Origin: Polynucleobacter sp. MWH-UH19D
GTDB lineage: Bacteria > Pseudomonadota > Gammaproteobacteria > Burkholderiales > Burkholderiaceae
Assembly: GCF_040409795.1 (NCBI RefSeq)
Contig: NZ_CP099571.1
Coordinates: forward strand, 434,001 to 498,000
Direction of reading: 5' to 3'
DNA: 64,000 bases
The notes below the pieces were generated by a model. It worked only from the letters and a program-made list of their open reading frames with translations. It was not told the DNA's origin and did no database searches. The stretch's first letter is position 1. Each line of letters begins with the position of its first letter. Shown in pieces: positions 9,238-19,960 of the stretch. The position numbers and the translations under genes are program-made.

Positions 9238-10680
9238 ATGAAAAAGCACTTTATTGCGCTCTTGGCTATTTTGAGTCTGGGGCAAATGTCGTTTGTTCCA
9301 CCCGCTATTGCGCAAAACCCACGCGTCACAATTCCTGATTTTGCGGATTTAGTCGAGCGCGCGAGTCCCGCCGTGGTCAATATTCGCACCACTGAAAAGG
9401 TCATGGTTCAGCAACAAGGTGGCATTCCAGGAATGCCTGAAGATCAAGCAGAATTCTTCCGCCGTTTTTTTGGTGTGCCTATCCCAGGAATTCCAAATGG
9501 CCCCAAGCAATCACAACCTAACTCAGGTAAACCACAAGAAGCTGATCGTGGTGTTGGCTCTGGTTTCATTATTGAATCCAATGGTTTGATTCTGACAAAT
9601 GCACACGTAGTTGAAGGCGCCACTACGATTTATGTCACCCTTACCGATAAGCGCGAATTCAAAGCTAAGTTACTCGGCATGGATAAGCGTACCGATGTAG
9701 CGGTTGTCAAAATTGAAGCACGTGATTTGCCTAAATTACCTTTGGGCGATTCTTCAAGGGTGCGAGTTGGTGAGTGGGTGCTGGCAATTGGCTCACCATT
9801 TGGTTTAGAGAACACCGTCACCGCAGGGATTGTTTCGGCTAAGAGTCGCGATACTGGTGATTACTTGCCCTTTATACAAACAGACGTTGCGGTCAATCCA
9901 GGTAACTCTGGTGGGCCCTTGTTAAATACTGCTGGCCAAGTCATTGGGATTAACTCTCAGATCTTTAGTCGCTCTGGCGGTTATATGGGAATCTCTTTTG
10001 CCATTCCAATTGATGAGGCAATGCGAGTTGCTGATCAATTGCGTACCAATGGAAAAATGACGCGCGGTCGCATCGGTGTTGCACTTGGCGAGATGACTAA
10101 AGACGTTGCCGAGAGTTTAGGTTTAGGTAAACCCCGTGGTGCATATGTGCGTAACGTTGAGGCAAATGGCCCTGCTGCAAGTGGCGGCATTGAAGCGGGT
10201 GATGTCATTCTCAGTTTTAATGGTCGAGATATTGCTAAATCAACGGACTTGCCTAGAGTTGTGGGTGATACTAAGCCTGGCACGCCTGTTACCGTTCAAG
10301 TTTGGCGTAAAGGTACTACTCGTGACTTAACAGTAACGGTTTCTGATGGTGAAGCTGCTCAGGTCGCAAGCAAAAAATCTGAAGCGCCTACCAATGGTGG
10401 AAGCGTCAATACTTTGGGTGTAGCGGTCAGCGATGTATCTGATGCCAAAAAGAGGGATCTCAATATCAAAGGCGGTGTCGAAGTTACTGGTTTGGGTGAT
10501 GGTCCTCTAGCCAGAGCGGGCATACGTCCTGGCGATGTCATTATTCGAATTGCAGATACTGATATCTCAGGCGCTAAGCAGTTTGAGGCTCTTGTAAAAG
10601 GTCTGGACGCCAATAAGGCTGTCCCAGTCTTTATTCGCCGTGCTGACAGCACTTTGGTAGTGCCTGTAAGGCCAAAATAA
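9238..10680 (+). CDS. mucD: DegQ/MucD-type periplasmic serine protease
   Basis: 480 aa HtrA-family protease of the periplasm. It has a signal peptide (about residues 1-26, ending A-I-A-Q), a trypsin-like domain with His123 (N-A-H-V-V), Asp153 (R-T-D-V-A-V) and Ser224 (P-G-N-S-G-G-P), and two PDZ domains (about 270-370 and 390-475). It degrades or refolds misfolded envelope proteins. In most Betaproteobacteria the sigma-E genes rpoE-rseA-rseB stand between fabF and mucD; here mucD follows fabF after only 50 bp. The next gene, lepA, keeps its usual place. Confidence 0.94.
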   Translation: MKKHFIALLAILSLGQMSFVPPAIAQNPRVTIPDFADLVERASPAVVNIRTTEKVMVQQQGGIPGMPEDQAEFFRRFFGVPIPGIPNGPKQSQPNSGKPQEADRGVGSGFIIESNGLILTNAHVVEGATTIYVTLTDKREFKAKLLGMDKRTDVAVVKIEARDLPKLPLGDSSRVRVGEWVLAIGSPFGLENTVTAGIVSAKSRDTGDYLPFIQTDVAVNPGNSGGPLLNTAGQVIGINSQIFSRSGGYMGISFAIPIDEAMRVADQLRTNGKMTRGRIGVALGEMTKDVAESLGLGKPRGAYVRNVEANGPAASGGIEAGDVILSFNGRDIAKSTDLPRVVGDTKPGTPVTVQVWRKGTTRDLTVTVSDGEAAQVASKKSEAPTNGGSVNTLGVAVSDVSDAKKRDLNIKGGVEVTGLGDGPLARAGIRPGDVIIRIADTDISGAKQFEALVKGLDANKAVPVFIRRADSTLVVPVRPK

Positions 10681-10697
10681 GGCATTTTTGCCTAAAA

Positions 10698-10731
10698 AAT
10701 GGGCACAGGCGCCTTTAGGGCGCCACCCATT
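10698..10731. repeat. Long hairpin between mucD and lepA
   Basis: Nested inverted repeat AATGGG...GGCGCC / GGCGCC...CCCATT with a tetra-loop-sized centre, preceded by a smaller AGGCA/TGCCT hairpin at 10680-10693. No T run follows on the plus strand, so it is either a weak terminator of mucD or a message-stabilising structure. Confidence 0.5.
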
Positions 10732-10815
10732 ACAATCCTTTTAAGACGACTTTTTGCAGCGCATCATCCTGGTGCGTTCTGACAAGGCGTTTTTGGAATT
10801 ACTAATTAAGACGCT

Positions 10816-12621
10816 ATGGATTTAATCCGCAATTTTTCTATCATCGCTCACATCGATCACGGCAAATCTACGCTCGCCGATCGCATTATTCAACTTTGTG
10901 GCGGTCTCTCTGATCGCGAAATGGAAGCGCAGGTGCTCGATTCAATGGATATCGAGCGTGAGCGTGGCATCACGATTAAGGCGCAAACTGCAGCGCTCAA
11001 TTACAAAGCCAAAGATGGCAAGACCTACAACATCAATTTGATTGATACACCAGGGCACGTTGACTTTTCATATGAAGTCAGTCGATCTTTATCAGCATGC
11101 GAAGGTGCCTTGTTGGTGGTTGATGCGAGTCAAGGTGTTGAAGCGCAAACGGTTGCGAACTGTTACATGGCTCTTGAGTTGGGGGTTGAAGTTGTCCCGG
11201 TTCTCAATAAGATCGATTTGCCACAGGCTGATCCCGATCGAGCTAAAAAAGAAATTGAAGATGTGATTGGCATCGATGCATCTGAGGCGGTAACCTGCTC
11301 AGCCAAGACGGGCATGGGTGTAGCAGATGTCATCGAAGAGATGATTGCAAAAGTGCCGCCGCCAAAAGGTGATGCATCAGCACCATTGCAAGCCTTAATT
11401 ATTGATTCTTGGTTTGATAACTACGTTGGTGTTGTCATGCTGATCCGAGTTGTTAACGGAACCTTAAAGCCAAAGGAAAAGATCACATTAATGGCTAATG
11501 GCTCAACCCATTTGGTAGAGCATGTCGGTGTATTTAGTCCGAAATCAGTAGATCGTCCAGATTTATCTGCAGGTCAAGTAGGCTTTGTGATTGCTGGTAT
11601 TAAAGAACTAAAAGCTGCAAAAGTCGGCGATACCGTGACTCATGCACCAGGACAGCAAGGTCGAGTTCCTGCTGCTGAGCCGCTACCAGGTTTTAAAGAA
11701 GTGAAGCCACAAGTGTTTGCTGGTTTATATCCAGTGGAAGCTAGTGAATACGATCAGTTACGCGAGTCACTTGAAAAACTCAAGCTTAATGACGCGTCGC
11801 TTTTGTATGAGCCTGAAGTATCTCAAGCATTGGGATTTGGCTTCCGTTGCGGTTTCTTGGGACTACTCCATATGGAGATCGTGCAAGAGCGCTTAGAGCG
11901 ACAGTACGGCATGAACTTGATCACAACGGCGCCAACTGTGGTGTATCAAGTTCAGCAATCCGATGGCACCACCATCATGGTGGATAACCCATCCAAGATG
12001 CCCGAGGTTAGCAAGATTGATACGATTCTGGAGCCGATCGTCACAGTGAATCTCTACATGCCTCAGGAGTATGTCGGCTCGGTCATTACCCTGTGCGTTG
12101 GTAAGCGCGGTATTCAGACGGGCATGAACTATCTTGGACGCCAAGTACAGCTGACATATGAATTACCAATGGCTGAGATTGTGTTGGATTTCTTTGATCG
12201 TTTGAAGTCGATTTCTCGTGGCTATGCTTCGATGGATTATGAGTTTAAAGAATATCGCCCAGCAGATGTAGTGAAGGTTGATATTTTGATTAATGGGGAT
12301 CGCGTAGACGCACTCTCAGTAATCGTTCACCGCAGCAACAGTCAATCCCGCGGTAGGGAAGTAGTTGCCAAAATGCGGGGCATTATTCCACGTCAAATGT
12401 TTGATGTGGCGATTCAGGCAGCCATTGGCAGCAATATCGTCGCTCGTGAAAACGTCAAAGCATTACGTAAGAACGTGTTAGCAAAGTGCTACGGTGGCGA
12501 TATCTCGCGTAAGCGCAAGCTCCTTGAGAAGCAAAAAGAAGGTAAGAAGCGCATGAAGCAAGTAGGTAATGTGGAGATTCCACAAGAAGCATTCTTAGCA
12601 ATTTTGCAGGTAGAAGATTAA
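10816..12621 (+). CDS. lepA: Elongation factor 4 (LepA) GTPase
   Basis: 601 aa ribosome-associated translational GTPase. G1 is [11 protein letters not shown]3 D-T-P-G-H-V-D-F, G4 N-K-I-D, and the C-terminal LepA-specific domain ends in the basic [16 protein letters not shown] segment. There is no Shine-Dalgarno sequence before the ATG. The stop codon overlaps the lepB start as TAATG, so LepA and LepB are translationally coupled, the arrangement known from E. coli. Confidence 0.98.
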   Translation: MDLIRNFSIIAHIDHGKSTLADRIIQLCGGLSDREMEAQVLDSMDIERERGITIKAQTAALNYKAKDGKTYNINLIDTPGHVDFSYEVSRSLSACEGALLVVDASQGVEAQTVANCYMALELGVEVVPVLNKIDLPQADPDRAKKEIEDVIGIDASEAVTCSAKTGMGVADVIEEMIAKVPPPKGDASAPLQALIIDSWFDNYVGVVMLIRVVNGTLKPKEKITLMANGSTHLVEHVGVFSPKSVDRPDLSAGQVGFVIAGIKELKAAKVGDTVTHAPGQQGRVPAAEPLPGFKEVKPQVFAGLYPVEASEYDQLRESLEKLKLNDASLLYEPEVSQALGFGFRCGFLGLLHMEIVQERLERQYGMNLITTAPTVVYQVQQSDGTTIMVDNPSKMPEVSKIDTILEPIVTVNLYMPQEYVGSVITLCVGKRGIQTGMNYLGRQVQLTYELPMAEIVLDFFDRLKSISRGYASMDYEFKEYRPADVVKVDILINGDRVDALSVIVHRSNSQSRGREVVAKMRGIIPRQMFDVAIQAAIGSNIVARENVKALRKNVLAKCYGGDISRKRKLLEKQKEGKKRMKQVGNVEIPQEAFLAILQVED

Positions 12622-13427
12622 TGAATTTTGCTCTCATCCTCTTCATATTGGTCGTTGTTTCAGGCATTGCTTGGGTTGCTGACCGAGTTTATTTTGCGCC
12701 CCAAAGAAAAGCGGCTGGAATTGAACGCATGCCACTGTGGTTGGAGTACACCGCAGGATTTTTCCCTGTTATTTGTGCTGTATTTGTATTGCGGTCATTT
12801 ATTGTTGAGCCCTTTAAGATTCCATCGGGTTCTATGATCCCAACGCTGCAAATTGGTGATTTTATTTTGGTAAATAAATTTACCTACGGGATTCGGTTGC
12901 CAGTGATTAATCAAAAAGTGATTGATTTGGGTTCGCCCAAGCGTGGGGATGTGATTGTCTTTCGCTATCCACGTGATGAATCCGTTGATTACATTAAACG
13001 TGTTGTGGCTTTGCCTGGTGATGTTGTCACATACGAAAATAAGCGTTTAAGCATTAATGGCCAACCTTTGCAATACAGTGGCGGTGAGTCTTATCTAGAT
13101 CCAGAGAATATGCGCTATGCCAAGCGTTTTACAGAAAGCTTCTCTGTTGATTTAGGTGGCAATCGTCATGAGATTCTGAATGACCCGGATCGTCCTGCGA
13201 CTGTTTTTCCAGCAGAGCGCTTCCCGGGTGCTGAGTTTTGTCAATACCAGGCATCGGGTTTGACTTGCAAAGTTCCTGCGGGTCATTATTTTGCGATGGG
13301 AGATAACCGTGATAACAGCGCAGATTCTCGTTACTGGGGATTTGTGCCAGACAAGAACTTGGTGGGTAGAGCCTTCTTTGTTTGGCTCAATCTAGGTAAT
13401 CTTGGTCGTATTGGTGGCTTTCAATAA
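12621..13427 (+). CDS. lepB: Signal peptidase I (LepB)
   Basis: 268 aa inner-membrane peptidase that removes Sec and Tat signal peptides on the periplasmic side. Two membrane segments (about 2-20 and 45-63) precede the catalytic part, with nucleophile Ser71 in P-S-G-S-M-I-P-T and general base Lys126 in D-Y-I-K-R-V-V. Box E, G-D-N-R-D-N-S-x-D-S-R, is present near the C-terminus. A six-base gap separates it from rnc; the DUF4845 gene often found between them in Burkholderiales is absent. Confidence 0.97.
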   Translation: MNFALILFILVVVSGIAWVADRVYFAPQRKAAGIERMPLWLEYTAGFFPVICAVFVLRSFIVEPFKIPSGSMIPTLQIGDFILVNKFTYGIRLPVINQKVIDLGSPKRGDVIVFRYPRDESVDYIKRVVALPGDVVTYENKRLSINGQPLQYSGGESYLDPENMRYAKRFTESFSVDLGGNRHEILNDPDRPATVFPAERFPGAEFCQYQASGLTCKVPAGHYFAMGDNRDNSADSRYWGFVPDKNLVGRAFFVWLNLGNLGRIGGFQ

Positions 13428-13433
13428 AACATC

Positions 13434-14225
13434 ATGAATGCGCGCGCCGTCATAGAAACCGCACCGCTTCAAGAGCGATTGGGTTACAGCTTTAAAAAAC
13501 CAGAGCTGCTGAACCAAGCATTGACGCATCGCAGCCATAGCAAGAAAAATAATGAGCGCCTAGAGTTCCTAGGTGATTCGATATTAAATTGCGTAGTCGC
13601 TGAAATGCTCTATGAGCGCTATTCTGATTTGGATGAGGGTGATCTGTCTCGCGTGCGCGCCAATCTAGTCAAGCAGCAGGCCTTATATGAAATCGCCCAA
13701 ACTCTATCGCTATCAGACTATCTGCGTCTAGGTGAAGGTGAGTTAAAGAGTGGGGGCTTTCGTAGGCCATCCATTTTGGCTGATACCTTAGAAGCCGTAA
13801 CGGGCGCAATCTTTTTGGACGGTGGCTTTGATGCTGCTAAAACCTGCCTAAGAAAACTCTACTCAATCATTCTGTCGCAAGTTGATCCAAAAACATTGGG
13901 TAAAGATGACAAAACGCTTTTGCAAGAATGCCTGCAAAGCTATCAATTACCATTACCTACCTATAACGTCACTGGCACTAGTGGTGCTGCGCATAATCAG
14001 CAATTTGAAGTTGAGTGCTTGATACCAAGTCTTAAGGTTTCTGTAAAAGGTGAGGGTGCTTCTCGTCGAGCTGCTGAGCAGTCTGCTGCAAAAAGTGCCT
14101 TACTTGCTGTTTTGAAGGCATTGCCACAAGATTCTCGCAAGCCAAAGAAAACGCGCTCTGCTAAGAAAAAAGCCGCCAAGAAAGAGGCGACTGAAGAGCA
14201 ATTGAATTTGAAGTTGAAGGGCTAA
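13434..14225 (+). CDS. rnc: Ribonuclease III
   Basis: 263 aa endonuclease for double-stranded RNA, processing rRNA precursors. The signature R-L-E-F-L-G-D-S is at residues 42-49 and the second acidic site in [12 protein letters not shown] double-stranded RNA-binding domain follows, with A-A-E-Q-S-A-A-K. The C-terminus carries an additional Lys/Ala-rich tail of about 30 residues (K-K-T-R-S-A-K-K-K), longer than in E. coli. Operon with lepB and era, as in many bacteria. Confidence 0.97.
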   Translation: MNARAVIETAPLQERLGYSFKKPELLNQALTHRSHSKKNNERLEFLGDSILNCVVAEMLYERYSDLDEGDLSRVRANLVKQQALYEIAQTLSLSDYLRLGEGELKSGGFRRPSILADTLEAVTGAIFLDGGFDAAKTCLRKLYSIILSQVDPKTLGKDDKTLLQECLQSYQLPLPTYNVTGTSGAAHNQQFEVECLIPSLKVSVKGEGASRRAAEQSAAKSALLAVLKALPQDSRKPKKTRSAKKKAAKKEATEEQLNLKLKG

Positions 14226-14227
14226 CT

Positions 14228-15163
14228 GTGTTTAGATGCGGCACTATTGCAATTGTTGGACGACCCAACATGGGAAAGTCTACTTTGCTCAATGCATTAG
14301 TAGGTCAAAAGATCAGCATCACTTCCCGTAAAGCGCAAACTACGCGTCACCGAATTTTAGGAGTTCAAAATCGTGAAGAGGCGCAATTTATCTTCATTGA
14401 TACGCCAGGATTTCAGACGCGTTTAATGAATGCCCTCAACAAGGCTTTGAACCGGACGGTTACTACCGCTTTGCAAGATGTTAATGTGGTGTGCTTTGTT
14501 GTTGAGACTGGCTATTTTGGCGAGGATGATAAAAAAGTTCTGAAACTTTTGCCTAGCGATATACCAGTGGTATTGGTATTAAATAAGTTAGATTTATTTA
14601 ATAGTCGTTTTCAGGCGCCATCAGAGCGCGATCAAGCTTTGCTCAATTTCATTAAGGAAATGGCAAAGCCTTGGTCTGAATTGGGTGGCCACGAAGATCA
14701 GAAGTCAGAGTTCGCAGAGATTGTGCCAATGAGCGCAAAGAGCCCAGGCGATATACAGCGATTGCTAGATGTGCTTGAGGGTTATTTGCCTGAAGGTGAC
14801 CCGATTTACGATGGTGATACGGTTACCGATCGTAGCGAGCGCTTCTTGGCTGCTGAAATTTTGCGCGAGAAAGTATTTCGTTTTACAGGCGAAGAGTTGC
14901 CATATACATCTACTGTGGTTATTGATCAATTTAAGATGGATGGCAAGATGCGCAGAATATCTGCGACCATTTTGGTTGATCGCGACAGTCATAAGGCGAT
15001 GATCATTGGTCAAAAAGGTGAGCGCCTAAAGAAAATTTCTACCGATGCCCGTATTGATATGGAAAAACTGTTTGATGGAAAAGTTTTTCTGGAGACATGG
15101 GTGAAGGTGAAGCGTGGTTGGGCGGATGATCGCGCTGAGTTACGGGCACAAGGGCTGGAATAA
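14228..15163 (+). CDS. era: GTPase Era
   Basis: 311 aa GTPase needed for 30S subunit assembly. G1 [10 protein letters not shown]2/G3 with D-T-P-G-F, G4 N-K-L-D, then a KH domain with I-I-G-Q-K-G. G1 carries Met where E. coli Era has Val. The start is a GTG placed two bases after the rnc stop with GAAGG at good distance. It directly follows RNase III, which acts on the same pre-16S rRNA. Confidence 0.97.
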   Translation: MFRCGTIAIVGRPNMGKSTLLNALVGQKISITSRKAQTTRHRILGVQNREEAQFIFIDTPGFQTRLMNALNKALNRTVTTALQDVNVVCFVVETGYFGEDDKKVLKLLPSDIPVVLVLNKLDLFNSRFQAPSERDQALLNFIKEMAKPWSELGGHEDQKSEFAEIVPMSAKSPGDIQRLLDVLEGYLPEGDPIYDGDTVTDRSERFLAAEILREKVFRFTGEELPYTSTVVIDQFKMDGKMRRISATILVDRDSHKAMIIGQKGERLKKISTDARIDMEKLFDGKVFLETWVKVKRGWADDRAELRAQGLE

Positions 15164-15169
15164 TTTCCC

Positions 15170-15901
15170 ATGGCCTCGATTCGTGTTACTGACGAACCCG
15201 CTTTTGTATTGCACAGTATTCCTTATAAAGAAACCAGTCTCATTTTGGATGTCTTCACGCGACAGCATGGTCGTATGGCGCTCATCGCTAAAGGGGCAAA
15301 GCGCCCTCATTCCACATTAAGGCCAGTATTGCAGCGTTTTCAGCCACTCTTGGTCTCGTGGAGTGGAAAGTCAGAGTTGCGTACCCTAACCAAATCAGAG
15401 TGGGTGGGTGGTATGCCTTCATTGGTAGGCGATGCGCTCCTTTGTGGCTTCTATCTCAATGAATTGCTGGTGAAATTTTTGGCACGAGAAGATGAATATG
15501 AAAAGCTTTACGATCGCTATGCAGAAACAATTAGTGCTTTATCAGCTCTAGAGGAATCAAAGGGTTTAGAGGAAATTCTGCGTCCATTTGAACTGTCTTT
15601 ATTACAGGAAACCGGTTATGCTGCAGCCCTTGATCGTTGCGTCGAGACAAATGAAGCGCCAATAGATCATGGTCAATATGTCTATCAACCAGAAAAAGGT
15701 GTGCGACCTGTACAGGCGGATGATCCTGGGCATTGGCCTGTGCTGAGTGGTAAATCTTTATTAGCAATAGCAGTTGGCGACTTTACTGATCCGGTAACGC
15801 TCTCAGAAAGTAAGCAATTGATGCGCTTTCTTCTGGGCTTGCATTTACAAGATCAAGTACTGACGACTCGTCAAATTCTGATTGATCTCAAGAAAATCTA
15901 G
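15170..15901 (+). CDS. recO: DNA repair protein RecO
   Basis: 243 aa. RecO loads RecA on SSB-coated gaps together with RecR. An N-terminal OB-fold (D-E-P-A-F-V-L-H-S-I-P-Y-K-E-T-S-L-I-L) and helical C-terminal domain match the family. The zinc-binding cysteines of some RecO proteins are not evident, as usual in proteobacteria. It lies between era and pdxJ, the classical order. Confidence 0.93.
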   Translation: MASIRVTDEPAFVLHSIPYKETSLILDVFTRQHGRMALIAKGAKRPHSTLRPVLQRFQPLLVSWSGKSELRTLTKSEWVGGMPSLVGDALLCGFYLNELLVKFLAREDEYEKLYDRYAETISALSALEESKGLEEILRPFELSLLQETGYAAALDRCVETNEAPIDHGQYVYQPEKGVRPVQADDPGHWPVLSGKSLLAIAVGDFTDPVTLSESKQLMRFLLGLHLQDQVLTTRQILIDLKKI

Positions 15902-15913
15902 TACTCTATTGAC

Positions 15914-16648
15914 ATGACTTCAGCACATCCTTTGGAACTCGGAATTAATATCGATCACGTAGCAACCTTGCGCAATGCGCGGGGCACTGTTTACCCAGAC
16001 CCTATTAAAGCGGCGCAATTGGCGGAAGAAGCAGGTGCTGATCTGATTACTTTGCACCTTCGTGAGGATCGCCGTCATATTAAGGACGCCGATTTAATCG
16101 CTTTGCGACCCTTGATTAAAACGCGCATGAATCTCGAGTGCGCAATTACCCCTGAAATGCTCAACATCGCTTGCAAGGTCAAGCCTCATGATGTTTGTTT
16201 GGTCCCAGAGAAGCGCGAAGAGGTCACTACCGAAGGCGGTCTTGATGTTTTGGGGAAATTTGATCTCGTCAAGGCGGCTACCAAGCAATTGCAAGATGCG
16301 GGCATCCGGGTATCGTTATTTATCGACCCAGAAGAAAATCAAATTCAGGCGGCTAAAGATGTGGGTGCTACTGTAGTGGAGTTGCATACTGGTCGGTATG
16401 CAGATTTATCTGGCACTCAACAAGAAGCTGAGTTAGTGCGTATACGTAAGGCAGCACAGTTTGGTAAAAGTATCGGATTAAGAGTGAATGCAGGCCATGG
16501 GTTGCATGAGGGCAATGTCATGCCGATTGCAGCGATTGCCGAATTATCAGAATTAAATATCGGGCATGCGATTGTCGCAGAAGCATTATTCAAAGGCTGG
16601 CAACAAGCAATCAAGGATATGAAGGCCTTGATGATTCAGGCTAGATAA
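15914..16648 (+). CDS. pdxJ: Pyridoxine 5'-phosphate synthase PdxJ
   Basis: 244 aa TIM-barrel enzyme that joins 1-deoxyxylulose 5-phosphate and 3-amino-2-oxopropyl phosphate to pyridoxine phosphate. Diagnostic motifs: [16 protein letters not shown], and E-L-H-T-G-x-Y. No Shine-Dalgarno sequence is seen. It is followed after nine bases by acpS, the same order as in E. coli. Confidence 0.97.
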   Translation: MTSAHPLELGINIDHVATLRNARGTVYPDPIKAAQLAEEAGADLITLHLREDRRHIKDADLIALRPLIKTRMNLECAITPEMLNIACKVKPHDVCLVPEKREEVTTEGGLDVLGKFDLVKAATKQLQDAGIRVSLFIDPEENQIQAAKDVGATVVELHTGRYADLSGTQQEAELVRIRKAAQFGKSIGLRVNAGHGLHEGNVMPIAAIAELSELNIGHAIVAEALFKGWQQAIKDMKALMIQAR

Positions 16649-16657
16649 AGCAAATCT

Positions 16658-17050
16658 ATGATTATTGGCATTGGCACGGACATTCTGCAGATTGAGCGCT
16701 TACAAGCTGCTTACGATCGCACCAATGGTCGCCTAGCCGAAAAGATACTGGGACCTGATGAGATGTTGGTTTTCAAACATCGACTTGCTAGGAACCATAA
16801 GCGAGGCATCGCCTTTTTAGCAACTCGTTTTGCTGCCAAAGAGGCCTTCTCAAAAGCGATAGGCTTAGGTATGAGAATGCCAATGACGTGGCGTTCTCTG
16901 CAAACTTTAAATGAGCCAAGCGGTAAACCAGTAACAAGCTACTTAGGCGCCTTGGCCCAATTCATGCGGGACAAAAACTGGGAGGCTCACGTTACGGTGA
17001 GCGATGAGCAAGACATGGCGATTGCGCATGTCATCGTCACTCAGAAGTAA
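16658..17050 (+). CDS. acpS: Holo-[acyl-carrier-protein] synthase
   Basis: 130 aa. It transfers 4'-phosphopantetheine from CoA to Ser37 of the AcpP encoded at 7.7 kb. The start M-I-I-G-I-G-T-D-I with metal-binding Asp8 and the [10 protein letters not shown] helix with its catalytic Glu are diagnostic. Its ATG lies nine bases after pdxJ. Confidence 0.96.
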   Translation: MIIGIGTDILQIERLQAAYDRTNGRLAEKILGPDEMLVFKHRLARNHKRGIAFLATRFAAKEAFSKAIGLGMRMPMTWRSLQTLNEPSGKPVTSYLGALAQFMRDKNWEAHVTVSDEQDMAIAHVIVTQK

Positions 17051-17088
17051 GTCAAATAATTTAAAAAGAAAAAACACAAGAGGAATCA

Positions 17089-18165
17089 ATGAGTAAATCG
17101 ACCATGAAGCCAGGCCCCATTACTTTGGATGTGGTGGGTCAGGAGCTCAATGCTGAAGATCGTCGTCGTATTTTGCATCCACTTACCGGTGGGGTGATTC
17201 TATTTGGCAGAAATTTCAAGGATCGTAAGCAATTAACGAAGTTAACTGCAGACATTAAAAAAGTTCGTCCCGATGTATTGATTTCCATAGATCACGAAGG
17301 TGGCCGCGTCCAGCGTTGCAGAGCAGATGGTTTCACGCACCTGCCAGCCATGCGCAAATTGGGAGAGCTTTGGCTTGCTAAAAATCAGTCCACTCATACT
17401 GCAGAATCTGCAGCTCAGGCAATGGCAGCAGCAACTGCTTGTGGTTACGTGCTTGCTGCTGAACTTCGTGCTTGTGGGCTAGATTTCAGTTTTACACCCG
17501 TTTTAGATTTGGATTTCGGTCGCAGTGGTGTGATTGGTGATCGTGCATTTAGTCGTGATCCGCAAATTGTTTTTGCTTTAGCGAAGAGCTTAAATGAAGG
17601 CCTGCGTCTAGCGGGTATGGCTAACTGTGGTAAACATTTTCCTGGTCATGGTTGGGCAGAGGCAGATTCTCACGTAGCCATTCCAGTGGATGAGCGTTCA
17701 CTTGCAGAAATTTTGAATGACGATGCAAAACCTTATGAATGGCTTGATTTGAGTTTGGCTGCGGTCATGCCAGCGCATGTCATTTATCCGCAAGTTGACC
17801 AAAACCCTGCAGGTTTTTCTAGAATTTGGCTGCACTCGGTACTACGCCAAGAGCTTGGCTTTGAAGGCGTCATTTTTAGTGACGATCTCTCAATGGAAGG
17901 AGCTAGCGTTGCAGGATCGGTGGTGAAGGGTGCTGAGATGGCCTTAAATGCCGGATGTGATGCTGTGCTCATTTGTAATCGACCTGACTTAGCAGATCAA
18001 CTGTTGGGCAGTCTTCAGGTTTCCAAAATTAAGCAGGCCGAATCCGCTGTGCGTTTGAATAAGCTAATGCCGATCAGTCCAGCGCCTTCATGGGCGGAGT
18101 TGCAGGATGAAGCTCAATATCGGCATGCTAAGGGGCTATTAAAGCAATTGAAGTTAATTAGCTGA
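17089..18165 (+). CDS. nagZ: Beta-N-acetylhexosaminidase NagZ
   Basis: 358 aa cytoplasmic GH3 enzyme of peptidoglycan recycling that removes GlcNAc from anhydromuropeptides. It has S-I-D-H-E-G-G-R-V-Q-R, the flexible-loop Asp/His in K-H-F-P-G-H-G-W-A-E-A-D-S-H, and the catalytic nucleophile aspartate in F-S-D-D-L-S-M (265/266). An AGAGGA ribosome-binding site lies before the ATG at 17089. It ends the lepA-to-nagZ run and is closed by a bidirectional terminator shared with efp. Confidence 0.96.
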   Translation: MSKSTMKPGPITLDVVGQELNAEDRRRILHPLTGGVILFGRNFKDRKQLTKLTADIKKVRPDVLISIDHEGGRVQRCRADGFTHLPAMRKLGELWLAKNQSTHTAESAAQAMAAATACGYVLAAELRACGLDFSFTPVLDLDFGRSGVIGDRAFSRDPQIVFALAKSLNEGLRLAGMANCGKHFPGHGWAEADSHVAIPVDERSLAEILNDDAKPYEWLDLSLAAVMPAHVIYPQVDQNPAGFSRIWLHSVLRQELGFEGVIFSDDLSMEGASVAGSVVKGAEMALNAGCDAVLICNRPDLADQLLGSLQVSKIKQAESAVRLNKLMPISPAPSWAELQDEAQYRHAKGLLKQLKLIS

Positions 18166-18197
18166 TTGATTGATGTATTTAACTGCGCGCTAGCAAG

Positions 18198-18224
18198 AAA
18201 AAAGCCCGGCATGCCGGGCTTTTT
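18198..18224. terminator. Bidirectional terminator between nagZ and efp
   Basis: AAAAAGCCCGGC / GCCGGGCTTTTT with a two-base centre. A on one side and T on the other serve both convergent genes. Confidence 0.92.
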
Positions 18225-18243
18225 GTCTTTTGTGGCTTGCTAA

Positions 18244-18804
18244 TTAATTAGCACGGCTACGGTATTCACCAGTGCGAGTATCAATTTCGATCTTGTCGCC
18301 AGTGTTGCAGAACAAAGGCACTTGCAATTCATAGCCAGTGGCTAGTTTCGCAGTCTTCAAAACCTTGCCTGAGCTGGTATCACCCTTCACTGCAGGTTCT
18401 GTATAGGTGATTTCACGAACGAGTGAGTTTGGCATAGCAACAGAAAGTGCCTTACCTTCGTAGAAGACAACTTCACATGGCATACCTTCTTCGAGGTAGT
18501 TCAATGCATCACCCATGTACTCAGACTCGACTTCATATTGATTGTAGTCACCATCCATAAATACGTACATTGGATCGGCGAAATATGAGTAAGTGCATTC
18601 TTTCTTATCCAAAATCACTACATCAAACTTGTCATCAGCTTTGTAAACACCTTCGTTAGGCGCGCCAGTTAACAAGTTCTTAAATTTCATTTTCACAACA
18701 GAAGAGTTGCGGCCAGAGCGGCTATATTCTGCTTTTAAAACGACCATGGCATCAGTGCCGATCATCACTACGTTACCAACGCGGAGTTCTTGTGCTGTTT
18801 TCAT
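18244..18804 (-). CDS. efp: Elongation factor P (arginine-32 type)
   Basis: 186 aa. EF-P relieves ribosome stalling at consecutive prolines. The residue at the tip of domain I is Arg32, within S-R-S-G-R-N-S-S, instead of the Lys34 modified by EpmA. This Arg form is rhamnosylated by EarP, whose gene lies directly upstream on the same strand. The D-T-R-T-G-E-Y-x-S-R C-terminus is typical. An AGGAA ribosome-binding site lies eight bases before the ATG. Confidence 0.97.
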   Translation of the reverse strand: MKTAQELRVGNVVMIGTDAMVVLKAEYSRSGRNSSVVKMKFKNLLTGAPNEGVYKADDKFDVVILDKKECTYSYFADPMYVFMDGDYNQYEVESEYMGDALNYLEEGMPCEVVFYEGKALSVAMPNSLVREITYTEPAVKGDTSSGKVLKTAKLATGYELQVPLFCNTGDKIEIDTRTGEYRSRAN

Positions 18805-18889
18805 CTTGCTATTCCTGGGTGCAGAGTGTTTTCTGCGGTTTTTATCAAAAACAAGATTGTAACCGCCCGCAGGGCTTTACTACTCGGGT

Positions 18890-19960
18890 TTAGCTGGTAA
18901 ACCGCAATAGACGGGCTGTCAAGCCACCATCCCCTTGTTTTTGGAGTAATAGACTGCGCCATGCTTTTGCGTAAGCACTCCACTGGTCTAGCAAGCCAAA
19001 CCATTCGTTGGGCATCGCCCAAGTCATTGCCGCAATGATGGCTAAGCGCAATTCTTGATTTGCCTCTTCAAGATAGAGGTCTAAAAATGCCGCCAATTTG
19101 ACTTCGTGAGCACGATCTTCTTGAGGGTAAATGTGCCATATAAAAGGTTTGCCTGCTAACTGCGCCCTAACAAAAGAATCCTCACCCCGGACGATATTGA
19201 AATCGCATTGAGATAGAACCCAGTCGTATTCATCTTGAGAAACAAATGGAATCGATAGCAATTGCAGATTGCTTGGTAGTCGAAGTGCTTGTTGGCCATA
19301 TAGATTTAATTGTTCAGCATGGCCATGCGTTAGCAAAACATCAACATCTTCATTGAGTGAGCTCAGGTTTTCAAGCCATTTACGTAGTGGTGCACCTGGA
19401 TAGCAAAACACGCTGATGCGTTTTGCATGCGGGCGAAGTTTTGACCAAGTCTGTTGAAGTGCTGAGGGAATGTTCTCTCTATTTACCTCGCCATCTAGTG
19501 GAATGGGGTCAACCAAGATGCCGCCAGCAGCATCCTGAAATCCTGGGAAGAAAAAGTATTTGGAAATGCCATGTGATTGTGGCGATGCTTTGCCATGGAA
19601 ATCCAAAATCCATGGTTCGGCGCTCAAATATTCCAAATTAATAATGATGGGCTTAACCGGGGCTATGAATAAGCCTGCAAGGTAACGTTCAGGTAGGTCG
19701 CACCCAAATGCCTCAATCACCACATTTGGGGTCTGGACTGGATGTCTTGTATTGTTAAAGCTGGCCTCCCAGGGTTGTATATCGATGCGTTCTTTTATAC
19801 TTGTATCGGTGCCAGAGGCGATTAGATTCAGGGTCGGTAGATCATCGCAAAAAATACGTACCTCTTGCTGATGAAGACTTGATAAGCTACGTGCTAGACG
19901 CCAGCAAACGCCGGCATCACCATAGTTATCTACGATTTGGCAGAAAATATCCCAACGCAT
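18890..19960 (-). CDS. earP: EF-P arginine rhamnosyltransferase EarP
   Basis: 356 aa GT-B type inverting glycosyltransferase that puts rhamnose from dTDP-rhamnose on Arg32 of EF-P. It starts [23 protein letters not shown], whose second Asp is the known catalytic base position, and carries the C-terminal [11 protein letters not shown] nucleotide-sugar motif. A TTG two codons earlier is open but the family starts at this ATG. That ATG shares the bases CATG (19958-19961) with the divergent uvrC start, so neither gene has a leader outside the other's coding sequence. Confidence 0.95.
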   Translation of the reverse strand: MRWDIFCQIVDNYGDAGVCWRLARSLSSLHQQEVRIFCDDLPTLNLIASGTDTSIKERIDIQPWEASFNNTRHPVQTPNVVIEAFGCDLPERYLAGLFIAPVKPIIINLEYLSAEPWILDFHGKASPQSHGISKYFFFPGFQDAAGGILVDPIPLDGEVNRENIPSALQQTWSKLRPHAKRISVFCYPGAPLRKWLENLSSLNEDVDVLLTHGHAEQLNLYGQQALRLPSNLQLLSIPFVSQDEYDWVLSQCDFNIVRGEDSFVRAQLAGKPFIWHIYPQEDRAHEVKLAAFLDLYLEEANQELRLAIIAAMTWAMPNEWFGLLDQWSAYAKAWRSLLLQKQGDGGLTARLLRFTS

